Shown here: positions 1-7,097 of the stretch, one piece after another
Numbering within the stretch: position 1 is the stretch's first letter
Layout of the letters: every line of letters begins with the position of its first letter
NCBI GenBank assembly: GCA_014634225.1
Contig: BLFN01000502.1
Coordinates: 2,980,392-2,991,778 of the forward strand
Length of the DNA stretch: 11,387 bases
Direction of reading: 5' to 3'
Source of the DNA: Acropora yongei
Taxonomy: Eukaryota > Cnidaria > Anthozoa > Scleractinia > Acroporidae
Program-made: the position numbers and the translations under genes
The notes under the pieces: model-generated
Told to the model about the DNA's origin: nothing
The model's database searches: none
Seen by the model: only the letters and a program-made list of their open reading frames with translations

Positions 1-903
1 AATGTTATCGGAAAAGCGTCAAAGATCTCTTCATGTTTACATTTGTTCCAGCGTACGAGATCGATTTCCAATTTGAGTTTACAGAGTTTCGTTCTTTTCT
101 AAAACATAAATTCAGGAAAAAAAACTTTTCTTTTTCATTTGTAGCATTTCTGAATCGAAAGGAAGGCATTTTACGTTAAAAAACACAAGCCACATACAAA
201 AAAGGAAAGAAGTCAGTGAAATCAATATAGACCAGACAACAACATCACTGTTTGTCCTTGTTTCATATAATTTAATATTAGAGCAGAGTGAACTTATTTT
301 AATGTGAGAAATGCTTTGGTACAAGTTGAGAAACTATGCTTGTACTGTATACTCAAGAGATGAAAGACTGATCCAATCATTCTATTTTGTTTGGTTTCTT
401 CACAAACATTGCTATTTCGTGTAGTGGTAATATACATTTAATTCTGAATCTTGTTTGAAAGCCCTATCGCTTATCAGTATAACAAATTAACTTGATGAGC
501 AACAAAAGAACTGTAAAATTGTAACCTTCGCTGCTCGCCTCACTTGTTTCATTTTCCAGCAGTAAAGAACAGGGTTTATCGAAGAATTGAAGTAGATCAA
601 AGTTAATGCGGCCATCCACAGAATATTGGCCTTTTCTCCTCTCAAATTTGTCGCCATTTCGATGAACACCAAAATTACAAGCGGGAAATAACAAGTTGTT
701 AAAGCCAATTGCACCCAAGCGATGCCAGATAGAGTCTTCTTGTAAATTGCTAAACGAGAGGGAGCTATTCCGCTGTTCGACGACAAGGGACCATTATTTG
801 CATGCACCTGTGCTCGTTGCTTTCGAAGTGTGAGACAGATCATCGTGTAAGAGGTGAGTGATATGAATATCCAAAGCCCGAAACACACAGCGATCTGTCT
901 CAA
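1..903 (-). repeat. Left copy of a duplicated GPCR-containing segment
   Basis: This stretch matches 10178-11075 nearly end to end in the same orientation, including about 480 bases downstream of the receptor stop codon and the last ~135 codons of the receptor. Shared landmarks include the opening aatgt-atcgg-aaa-cgtcaa, the stretch ttttgtttggtttctt (388 and 10559 areas), catttaattct (436 and 10608 areas) and cagtataacaaattaac before the stop. By eye identity is about 75-80% with small indels. The left edge is the window edge, so the duplication may extend further out. The match ends at about 903, inside the codons for residue ~176 of the receptor. Shared non-coding 3' flank means a DNA duplication rather than a retrocopy. 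Confidence 0.85.
437..442 (-). terminator. Possible polyadenylation signal (ATTAAA) for the GPCR
   Basis: TTTAAT on the plus strand reads ATTAAA, a common variant poly(A) signal, on the receptor strand about 45 bases past the stop codon. It is kept in the duplicated copy (around 10610). No canonical AATAAA was seen closer. Hexamers are frequent in AT-rich DNA, so this is weak. Confidence 0.25.
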
Positions 904-1428
904 AGTAATAGAATAGCTCCAAAATTGGGATGTCATTCCGAGGTAAATCCCTATTAACCAGCACAAAGTTATAGCGACTCTCACTCGCGGCAAGTTGACA
1001 ACATTTCTGTATCTCAGTCGTAACCTGAGCGCAAGGAATCTGTCGATAGTCATGGCGGTCGCGGTGAAGAACGAAACTGGGCACAGCGTATAACTCAATC
1101 CACTTTGGGCCAAGAAAATGGGAATGAAAATGTTGATCTTTGTCATGAAATCGGGATAAAGCAGAAAAGGAACAAACAGAGGCTGCACAACAACTCCTAC
1201 ACACAAATCTGTGACTATCAAGGATCGAAGTAAGAGCTTGGTTGGCGCTTGAACGGAAGAAACTTTGTATAAAGCGACTAAAATCAGAACATTTCCCAAT
1301 GTTGCGGTGATAGAAAGAAATATATTCACGGCAGCAAAGATATTACCTATTCCTGTTGGTAACTTGACGGATTCCCTCATTAATGGGTGCCAAGAATCAT
1401 TTACACCGTTTTCATTTTCGGAATCCAT
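487..1428 (-). CDS. Rhodopsin-family (class A) G protein-coupled receptor, intronless
   Basis: A single-exon 313-residue receptor for the plasma membrane, expected to couple an unknown ligand to G proteins. Seven hydrophobic segments lie near residues 28-55, 65-91, 103-132, 150-167, 178-200, 232-258 and 267-291. Class A signatures are present: GN at 45-46 (TM1), D74 in VTDLCVG (TM2), D129-R130-F131 in place of DRY, W157 (TM4), C246-Y-F-P249 in place of CWxP (TM6) and N285-P-V-L-Y289 in TM7. One N-glycosylation sequon (N10) lies in the short N-terminus, and paired cysteines (309-310) near the C-terminus could be palmitoylated. The usual TM3 disulfide cysteine is absent (F in its place), the second extracellular loop is very short, and TM5 lacks its usual proline. 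Those three traits resemble melanocortin/adenosine-type receptors, but NPxxY differs from melanocortin DPxxY. The start is the first Met of the open frame and gives a normal N-terminus. The ligand cannot be told from sequence. Confidence 0.93.
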   Translation of the reverse strand: MDSENENGVNDSWHPLMRESVKLPTGIGNIFAAVNIFLSITATLGNVLILVALYKVSSVQAPTKLLLRSLIVTDLCVGVVVQPLFVPFLLYPDFMTKINIFIPIFLAQSGLSYTLCPVSFFTATAMTIDRFLALRLRLRYRNVVNLPRVRVAITLCWLIGIYLGMTSQFWSYSITLRQIAVCFGLWIFISLTSYTMICLTLRKQRAQVHANNGPLSSNSGIAPSRLAIYKKTLSGIAWVQLALTTCYFPLVILVFIEMATNLRGEKANILWMAALTLIYFNSSINPVLYCWKMKQVRRAAKVTILQFFCCSSS

Positions 1429-1504
1429 GTTTTGGGTATTTTACACACAACTCTTTTGCGCTCTTCAGCTGGGTAATTGTTCATTTAGTGTGCTGGAGAT
1501 CTTT

Positions 1505-1512
1505 TGACGTCA
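1505..1512. promoter_or_regulatory. Palindromic CRE (TGACGTCA) upstream of the GPCR
   Basis: A perfect 8-bp cAMP response element, the CREB/ATF binding site, lies 76 bases before the receptor start codon on the upstream side. This is the usual position for a functional CRE in a proximal promoter. No convincing TATA box was found between it and the ATG. Regulation by cAMP is inferred from the motif and its position only. Confidence 0.45.
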
Positions 1513-1600
1513 TTCTTTGTACATGGCTAGATATCTCACACATCAGAGGGGTGTGCTTCCATTTGACCCGTCAATCATGAGACTTGCCATCCTGCTCTCC

Positions 1601-1605
1601 ATTGG
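1601..1605 (-). promoter_or_regulatory. CCAAT box candidate, minus strand
   Basis: ATTGG on the plus strand reads CCAAT on the receptor strand, 173 bases upstream of the start codon and about 90 bases beyond the CRE. NF-Y sites often accompany CREs in proximal promoters. A five-base motif alone is weak support. Confidence 0.2.
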
Positions 1606-2221
1606 CCGAGAGGAAGAAAATCTACTTAAGACGCTGGCCATTATTTCAGTGGATCCAAATTTTGCGCCATCCAGTAGTCCCATTTGATTCGGTATCCGTG
1701 AAATTCTTTGTTCATTGACCAATCAGAATGCTTGCTTTGTTATCTTTTTTTGGATTTAATACCTATTTTTACATTCAGTTACCTCTTTCCTGCCCCGTGT
1801 TACCGAAAAACTGCACTTCTCTTAGCCAATCAGATTACAGAACTTTTTTTATGTATATTATTAAGAACAAAAACATTGGGAGACGCTGCAGCTCTCTCTG
1901 CAAATCCAACGATACCTTAGTTTTCCATGAAACAGCAAGTTTACTGATTGAAAATATCCTATTCGAGCACCTCTCCCTTAGCGATTAGCCAAAGCCAAGG
2001 CAGAGGTCCTGGAAACGAGTCAATTTTTTTTGTAATTTTTCTTTCAACATTTCTATTTATTTTTATTTTTATCGTGAGATTTCGAACTACGTGTCACCTT
2101 CAAATGAGCACAGCATATTCAAGCACAAAATCTTTAATAAGAGCTACAGAGTTTACCAGGGAAAATACATAGCACTTTTCAGGATTTAGTAACAGTCAAT
2201 TTGGGAAGGGGAGGGGGGCAG

Positions 2222-2542
2222 TTATTTGCGAACTACAAGGCCAGACGAGAACACTTTGAAGCTTATGGAGGTTGCGGCAAGTGATCGAACAGTCAATGAG
2301 GGGATAAACTGGAGTGTCTTAGAATTGGCTGGCTGGTAGACCAGCAAGCATTTTGCCTCGATTTTATATAGTAAATCGGTAGCCACAGTAAAATATTCCC
2401 TGTAAACTGTTTTCGGCAACTTGATTGCATTTGTGTCCGAACGTTCAGAGAACTTTCTATTATTATGATTGATACATGGCATCAGAAAGTTGTGTGGTGG
2501 CGTGTCAAATTTCCTAGAAAATGCTGCAATTACATCGAGCAT
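2222..2542 (-). CDS. Unrecognised 106-codon open reading frame
   Basis: An ATG-to-stop frame of 106 codons that I do not recognise. The product would be basic, with two cysteines and no signal peptide, membrane segment or domain motif that I can name. It is not next to a recognisable promoter or splice context, and it lies in repeat-rich DNA. It is long for chance at this base composition but not decisive. It may be a chance frame, a transposon relic or an exon. Confidence 0.15.
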   Translation of the reverse strand: MLDVIAAFSRKFDTPPHNFLMPCINHNNRKFSERSDTNAIKLPKTVYREYFTVATDLLYKIEAKCLLVYQPANSKTLQFIPSLTVRSLAATSISFKVFSSGLVVRK

Positions 2543-2783
2543 AAAAACTAGCCAACGCGCAATACTTTAGTCAAAAATAAGATTGTTTCCGTTACGTTCT
2601 TTATCCAGTTGCGTCATGCAAGTAAGTAATGTTTTTGATTGACATCTGATGCGTTTTTCGATAAAAAGGAAAATAGAAAACGAAATGCTCGATAAAGGAT
2701 CTTAGCGACCAGCCATAAAGTGCAGGGGGCGCGGTGAGTTGGGGGGATTTGGGCTTTGGAAAATTATTTTAAAGTGCTAGCTT

Positions 2784-2875
2784 TTAGTGGCCGACCTCCT
2801 AGTTATCAAAAAAGTCAGGGCAGCCCACCCCTTGAGTGGCACAAAAACACTTAATGGTCGACCGCCCAATCAAAA
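2784..2875. repeat. Imperfect direct repeat, two ~26-bp units
   Basis: The units are 2784-2811 (begins TTAGTGGCCGACCTCC) and 2851-2875 (begins TTAATGGTCGACCGCCC). They share most positions and both end in TCAAAA, with a 3-base gap. The setting is locally GC-rich (about 2725-2870). This may be part of a short non-autonomous element, but no ends could be defined. Confidence 0.35.
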
Positions 2876-2975
2876 TTTGTAGTAAGGATAGGTGAATAGG
2901 TACATTGACTCTCCACTTCAGAATCTTCCAAAAAAATTTCTTAGATCGATAAAACTATTGATAAGTAAAGGTTAA

Positions 2976-3140
2976 GTCGTAGTGGATGCTATTGAAACAA
3001 TCAAAGCAAATATGTCACCAGTTGTATTGAGTGTTATAAATGACAGTAATTATTATGATGTTGATGAACGTGGTGAAGAGGATAGCCAATAAAGTGACGA
3101 AGATAATTTAATAGAGGAGGACGAAAGACAAATGTGTTAA
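2976..3140 (+). pseudogene. Decayed acidic reading frame, family unknown
   Basis: One frame stays open from 2976 to 3089, meets a single TAA at 3090-3092 and then continues open to a TAA at 3138-3140. The predicted peptide is strikingly acidic on both sides of the stop (DVDERGEEDSQ, then SDEDNLIEEDERQ). Continuity of composition across the stop suggests the acidic N-terminal part of a dead protein, as found in several transposase families. No diagnostic motif is present and the family is not assigned. Confidence 0.2.
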
Positions 3141-3823
3141 TAAAGTCTAGTTTGATGTCCATTAAGAACTCTGGACCCACACAGTAAGGCTTTGTCCTGT
3201 ATTTTATACCATTAAAAAGCGTTCTGTGACTACTCTTGAGGTTTATAGATTATGCAAAATTGCGAACAAAATATGCAACTTGAAAATTCCTATTGTCATT
3301 TATTATAAAAAGAGATTTCACTAACGTTTGCAGTTGTTCAGTACAATTATAAAAAATGTAAAAAAAGTAATGAAACCAGAAGAGAAAACGTAAGGAAAGA
3401 GCAATGCCTGTTGTGTAAGAAATCGTGATGTCGTGTTGCCACTTGACACCAATTTCAATAGAGGCTTATCTGCCACATTGCACTCAGTACTGTTTATTCA
3501 ATATCCAGTAAAATAGTAGTTTCGAGTTGGAGGTTTCAAGCCTAGTTATGAAACAATTTCCAAGGAGTGTCAAAGTGTAAGGGAAGATATTAAAGAGTTA
3601 AGTATTCAGTATTCTTGTATCGTCATGCGACAACAACACCAACAACGTTTATTACATACAATAATAGTTACAGTGAAAAGTTTGTCCACCCAAATTTAGC
3701 AAGGCTAATCGAGTTGGTTGGAGCATAGATAAAATAGTTATTTAATATATTAACAAGGACAAAGACTACAAAAGGACATAATTACTATTTAAGACAAAAG
3801 CGACTAAATGTTTCTATAATAAA
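3141..3823. other. AT-rich stretch without a recognisable gene
   Basis: No frame of meaningful length or recognised motif was found. Short pieces such as EQCLLCKK (around 3400) hint at a degenerate zinc-binding peptide but are stopped immediately afterwards. This is probably old transposon-derived or intergenic DNA. Confidence 0.5.
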
Positions 3824-3995
3824 GATGTGACGTCATCCAATCGAGACATCTAAACAAACGTGGCTACTTAAGTACGCAGAAGAAGAATGCGATGGTCATG
3901 TTTTATCCTTCATCGTGTGTTTTTTTGTCTACGCTCGCCTTGGAAAAGATTATGCCGTCAAGTTGTTGCGTTGTTTGATTGGATGACGGCACATC
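3824..3995. repeat. 19-bp inverted repeat pair carrying CRE-CCAAT motifs
   Basis: The left arm 3824-3842 is GATGTGACGTCATCCAATC. The right arm 3977-3995 is the reverse complement with one mismatch (18 of 19), separated by 134 bases. The left arm contains a perfect CRE (3828-3835) and a CCAAT box (3837-3841) one base apart; the mismatch in the right arm breaks the CRE. Outside the arms the similarity fades quickly. The layout fits terminal inverted repeats of a ~172-bp MITE-like element, or two diverged promoter modules facing each other. No target-site duplication was apparent. Confidence 0.45.
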
Positions 3996-4198
3996 CTCCC
4001 TTGACCCAACTCTCTCCTCTGAACTAGACCATTGTTGAATTGAGTAATGACGGGCAGTTTTATCGACAATTCGCGGTCCAAAAATTCACACTTCTCGTCA
4101 AAATCATGGCCTAAAATTTGGCATGGTAGGTACTTATAAATCATACTTTCGAAAGGTAAAAAGAAAAAAGGTAAGGTGATTCTTCATCATAGTACCAC

Positions 4199-4275
4199 TT
4201 TAATATAAATAAGAAAAAGCATTGGACCCAAGACAGAACCTTGAGGAACACAATATTCTTTTGCGGAAAGATAAA
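4199..4275 (-). pseudogene. LINE reverse transcriptase motif B fragment, frameshifted
   Basis: Downstream of the main RT frame, a different minus-strand frame reads VPQGSVLGPMLFLIYI, the very well conserved motif B block of non-LTR reverse transcriptases. It ends before the expected ND and the catalytic DD motif; the next codons (KVVL, stop) are unrelated. This is the same element with a frameshift and then a truncation near 4195. Confidence 0.88.
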
Positions 4276-4293
4276 AGAACCAATTTGAGTTGT

Positions 4294-4788
4294 CTAAATA
4301 AAATGAAAACATCCAGTTTGACCTTCTAAATAAGATGAAAACCATTTATTTATAATACCACGAAAGCTATAATGATATAACTTATCCAAAAGAATTTTGT
4401 GATCAAAAGTATCAAAAGCTTTTTTCAGGTCAATAAAAACACCACAAGAATATAAACGCTTATCCGTGTTAGTCTGTATGGTGTTAACGATATCCAAAAT
4501 TGCATGCCGAGTTGAATATGCTTTGCGACAACCATACTGAGAAGGGGAAAACAGATTATTTTTCCCAATGAAAGATTCCATTCTATTAAATACCAATTTC
4601 TCAAAAATTCGATTAAAGTTTGATAACAAAGAAATTGGCCTACAGTTGTTAGCGTCAGTATTATCATCTGCTTTGAAGATAGGAATGATCTTAGCCATTT
4701 TTAGCTTTTTAGGATAGACTCCTGTCGATATGAATAGATTTATTATCTGTGCAAGAGTACTGCTTATAACATTGGCCGAAAACTTCAC
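4294..4788 (-). pseudogene. Reverse transcriptase fragment of a LINE
   Basis: A 164-codon open frame covering the fingers and first palm motif of a non-LTR reverse transcriptase, which would copy element RNA into DNA at a nicked target. Recognisable in order are LKMAKIIPIFKADD, NCRPISLLSNFNRIFEKLV (the RPISLL block), SPSQYGCRKAYSTRHAILD and motif A at FIDLKKAFDTFDH, which holds the first catalytic aspartate. The frame runs out at GCFHFI, where an imperfect tandem duplication of about 33 bases (ttcatcttatttag / ttcattttatttagac, around 4283-4345) precedes a frame change. The Met is internal and not a native start. The family's RT-bearing protein is usually near 900-1000 residues, so this is a small remnant. 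Confidence 0.93.
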
Positions 4789-4984
4789 TTGAAAAGTTTG
4801 AACAGTCTCTCATCTTAAGGTTTTTTGCTTTGGTTTTATTCCGCGCAGATTTTAAAATACATAATTGCGAAAAATGATCACTTATATCAGAGGTAATATT
4901 TCCACACGCCGTGATATTGTCAAGAGTATTAACAAAAATGTTATCTTTCAGAGTAGCAGAGGAAGCTACACATGGGATAACCAT
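4709..4984 (-). pseudogene. LINE endonuclease C-terminal fragment
   Basis: A 91-codon frame whose middle (ATLKDNIFVNTLDNI, then SGNIT-like GNITSDISDHFSQ) matches the last part of the apurinic/apyrimidinic-like endonuclease of non-LTR elements. The SDH motif near the end is the conserved catalytic region of that nuclease fold. The upstream part of the nuclease is absent: similarity stops near 4965, and the first codons lie in unrelated G-rich sequence. The frame then overlaps the RT start in another frame, so about 150-200 residues of linker and early RT have been deleted. Confidence 0.75.
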
Positions 4985-4993
4985 GACCCACCC

Positions 4994-5227
4994 CTATAGC
5001 CAGTGCAGAGCATTATTTTTCCTGACCCATCCCCTTTGACATGTCCCCCTGTACTTAAATGAACGGCCCCTTAGAATTGAATCTGTATTTTCGTTAAGAG
5101 GAAATATTTCTGGAAGTAGCCGTCTAGATATTTCTGCGTTCTTTACAGCTTTCAGTGCGTGTAAATTCGGAAAGGGAGAAACTCCTAATTTATGACTTCT
5201 CGTTATTACATGTTTGCTTATTCGACC
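4994..5227 (-). other. Stop-free stretch without start codon, unrecognised
   Basis: One minus-strand frame is open for 77 codons, from just after a TAA at 5228-5230 to a TAG at 4994-4996, with no Met. The upstream half has a protein-like composition (KLGVSPFPNLHALKAV, then AEISRRLLPEIFPLNE), resembling a helical domain. The downstream half (about 4985-5075) is a G-rich stretch beginning GGGGCCGTTCATTTAAG on the minus strand, which looks like a transposon end. No splice sites of good quality flank it. It could be an old exon or transposon coding piece joined to the LINE fragment; no function is assigned. Confidence 0.2.
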
Positions 5228-5230
5228 TTA

Positions 5231-5841
5231 TTTTAGTCTTTCATTTTTTAGCCTAGTTTTCCTGTCGTTGGCACCCTTTTTTCTTCTGAAATGAGAAAGT
5301 TTAGACCTTTATTATTGATAGGGGACGACAAATTATTTGGTCGAAATGTGCCCGTTGTGCAAATAACAATAGCCATAGAGCTATTTAAAAAATTTAAGTC
5401 CTTACACATGTCAAAGATTTGTTGACGAAAGAAAAAAATATTGAATACCGATTGGATACTTGAATCGTGATCTTATACGGCAACTGATAATCCTCGAATC
5501 CTTTCGAAGAATTGATGCTGGTTATTTGACTGTATATTTTAGTAAACACTGTCGCGCTTGAGTTCATTTAAAACTTCATTTGCAACTTAAAAGTGGCACC
5601 AGTAATTTATTGAAAGCCACAATCAGCTACAAGTACAGAGAGTGTCTTCAAAATTGTTCGCTTTTTTCCTAGAGAACTCCTACCGACGCATTCATAACTT
5701 GACGATTCCCATAATAGAACAATGAATAGGGGAATAATAAACAAAGCTGGCGGTCAGGCGAATCTTTAAAACGTTCACTGTTATCCATTGCTCAAGGACC
5801 CTAAACGACATTGCAAATTTGAAAACCTCACATAACACATA
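5231..5841. other. AT-rich stretch without a recognisable gene
   Basis: No frame with recognisable motif was found. It lies just upstream of the Penelope-like coding region and may include that element's 5' non-coding part, but no terminal repeat could be delimited. I looked for a hammerhead ribozyme core, as carried by many Penelope-like elements, and found none with a matching stem. Confidence 0.45.
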
Positions 5842-6213
5842 ATGAAATTTGAACTAAATAGAATTGTCAATTTAAGGGAAGTCAGTTGCGAGCCCCTAGT
5901 GAGACCAGACGAACAATTCACCGTGGTCTTCAACAAGATCTGCCAGAAAGCAGAACAAGAACTCCTCAAACTACTGATCTGTCAACAGCAACAGAACTCC
6001 AGCACAGAGCCTAAGACCATATCCAGCCTCAAACAACAGCTGAGCCAAATCTTCCTGGATCAGTCAACGAGGGATCACTGACCAGAACAAGAATTCGTCA
6101 GAAAAGACCCACGGCAAGCCGTAAAAAGCGACCAAAGAAACAGAAAAAAACTGAGCACTATCAAGGCTAAACTTAACAATCTGACAACTCTCATGAATGC
6201 GTTAACTTTCTAA
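5842..6213 (+). pseudogene. Penelope-like element N-terminal ORF with in-frame TGA
   Basis: An ATG frame runs 79 codons to a TGA at 6079-6081 and then stays open in the same frame for another 43 codons to TAA at 6211-6213. Both halves are hydrophilic and glutamine/lysine-rich: KAEQELLKLLICQQQQ before the stop and QRNRKKLSTIKAKLNN after it, with likely coiled-coil or nucleic-acid-binding character. The position directly upstream of the RT blocks suggests the N-terminal region of the Penelope-like protein. The continuity shows that one point mutation broke a longer frame; stop-codon read-through is possible but there is no sign of it. Confidence 0.5.
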
Positions 6214-6302
6214 AAGTGAAAATAAAACAAGAGTGTTATTTACTCCAGCGTCTCTCAGTTTCTGACTCTAGCCGCGCCAATCCTACCGCCGCCACCCCTT
6301 AG

Positions 6303-6524
6303 CCACTAAAAAAAACGGAGCGACTTCGAAAACGCATAGCAAACAAGAATCAGTACAAACAAAACAATGACAGATTTATAAAGAATTTATCAGACACCCT
6401 ACTTACTGATCACGATAAAAGGCTTGAAATTCATACCTACTCCCCCCAAGCCGGGTTCACTCTAAAGTTTAATTTCAGCAATTTCAGCAGACTGAAGCAT
6501 GCGCTTGAAATTCGTCTTCGCTGA
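6303..6524 (+). pseudogene. Penelope-like protein segment before the RT fingers
   Basis: A frame open from just after a TAG (6300-6302) to a TGA at 6522-6524. It starts with a basic run (TERLRKRIANKNQYK) and contains FIKNLSDTLLTDHDKRLEI, the block that precedes the core RT in many Penelope-like proteins. After HTYS the sequence becomes repetitive (two AATTTCAGC units at 6471-6488), and the frame ends inside an AT palindrome. It has no start codon of its own, and its frame differs from the upstream ORF. Confidence 0.6.
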
Positions 6525-6562
6525 TATATATATCAGCTGAAATTCCTCTTCGCTTAATATAT
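6520..6562. repeat. AT palindrome and 32-bp-period tandem duplication
   Basis: 6520-6537 is a perfect 18-bp palindrome, GCTGATATATATATCAGC. It overlaps an imperfect tandem duplication with a period of 32: TGAAATTC-G-TCTTCGCT at 6506-6523 recurs as TGAAATTC-C-TCTTCGCT from 6538, with AT-rich sequence after both. This looks like a hairpin-promoted local duplication in the dead Penelope-like element. It also creates the stop codons that end the preceding frame. Confidence 0.6.
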
Positions 6563-6651
6563 AGCAAACCACACCCTTTCCATATTAAATCTAACTGGCA
6601 GCCGCCACCACAACCTTCAGTGGCACTTGAAAATTACATGGTATACACACA

Positions 6652-6770
6652 AAATGTGAAATCGTCGATCTTTCTGCACTGCAAAGGACAAAGGAGCGAG
6701 AAGTTCTTACAAGGGTTCACACCACAGGATAACACTAAAGTCGTTATGAATAATCAGAGAAAAATCTAGG
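6652..6770 (+). pseudogene. Penelope-like RT early block, frameshifted
   Basis: One frame reads CEIVDLSALQRTKEREVL up to a TAA at 6730-6732. Five bases later another frame reads TKVVMNNQRK before a TAG. Together these match the Penelope-like region in which a leucine/lysine helix leads to a KxxVVMN block at the start of the RT fingers. The linking residues are changed by a frameshift around 6731. Similarity is short, so this is less certain than the later blocks. Confidence 0.45.
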
Positions 6771-6944
6771 GGGACAATGATGAGTTTGTTTTGTTGACAC
6801 AAAATTCTACACCCCTCTACATGGACCATTAGTAATGTAAACGGCTCATAAAGTCAAACCTCTAGTCAATACAAACCCATAGACGGAACGATTTTCAAGT
6901 GGCACAACAATAGTCAAATTCCTGCCAGAGTATCGGAATGCCAT

Positions 6945-7097
6945 ATGTTGAATAAAATCCACAAACCGAATTTAGCCGGCAGGCCATCAGTTTTCGGAAA
7001 GGGTGGACCTACGAAACACATTTCAAGCTTCATTGACTCGCCCTTACAGCCTATTGCAAAAAATCAAGAGTCATACATCAAAGACACAACTGACTTC
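6945..7097 (+). pseudogene. Penelope-like RT fingers block (IHKPN...KDTTDF)
   Basis: A plus-strand frame reads NKIHKPNLAGRPSVFGKG, GPTKHISSFIDSPLQPIAK and QESYIKDTTDF, the hallmark fingers region of Penelope-like reverse transcriptases. The KIHKP block normally follows LP, here LN. The frame keeps going through 7193, but from KSKSNPDSL on it is SINE sequence read by accident. Upstream in-phase sequence (VKFLPEYRNA, about 6912-6941) also fits the family after a frame change. Confidence 0.8.

Larger units (their letters stand above)
1429..2221. other. Upstream flank of the GPCR, no gene recognised
   Basis: AT-rich DNA between the receptor start and the next open frame. Besides the CRE and CCAAT candidates, it has two copies of CCAATCAG at 1719-1726 and 1826-1833, 107 bases apart on the plus strand, and a low-complexity T/A run of TTTAT-like units at about 2036-2071. 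Open frames here are short, overlapping and not protein-like. Confidence 0.6.
4190..4984 (-). mobile_element. Truncated non-LTR retrotransposon (LINE), Jockey/CR1-type
   Basis: The pieces read in order on the minus strand: the C-terminal end of an apurinic-type endonuclease (about 4960-4810, including ISDHF), the start of the reverse transcriptase (4788-4294, ending just past motif A), then RT motif B in another frame (about 4256-4199). The endonuclease-to-RT linker is missing, and the catalytic (F/Y)ADD motif, thumb and 3' end are gone. The copy is therefore dead and is truncated at both ends. No poly(A) tail or target-site duplication can be seen. The clade is given only as the CR1/Jockey/L2 group. 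Confidence 0.88.

Noticed and set aside
794..1204. 136-codon minus-strand frame inside the receptor
   Set aside because: It lies entirely in another frame of the intact GPCR and has no membrane pattern or motif of its own.
1265..1580. Plus-strand frames over the receptor start
   Set aside because: They are antisense to the 5' end and flank of the GPCR with no recognisable product.
1708..2172. Overlapping plus-strand frames of 70-86 codons
   Set aside because: They overlap each other in different frames, are rich in AT-driven Phe/Leu/Ile and show no domain.
3950..4144. 64-codon minus-strand frame as a gene
   Set aside because: It overlaps the right arm of the inverted repeat, has no recognisable motif and is short enough for chance.
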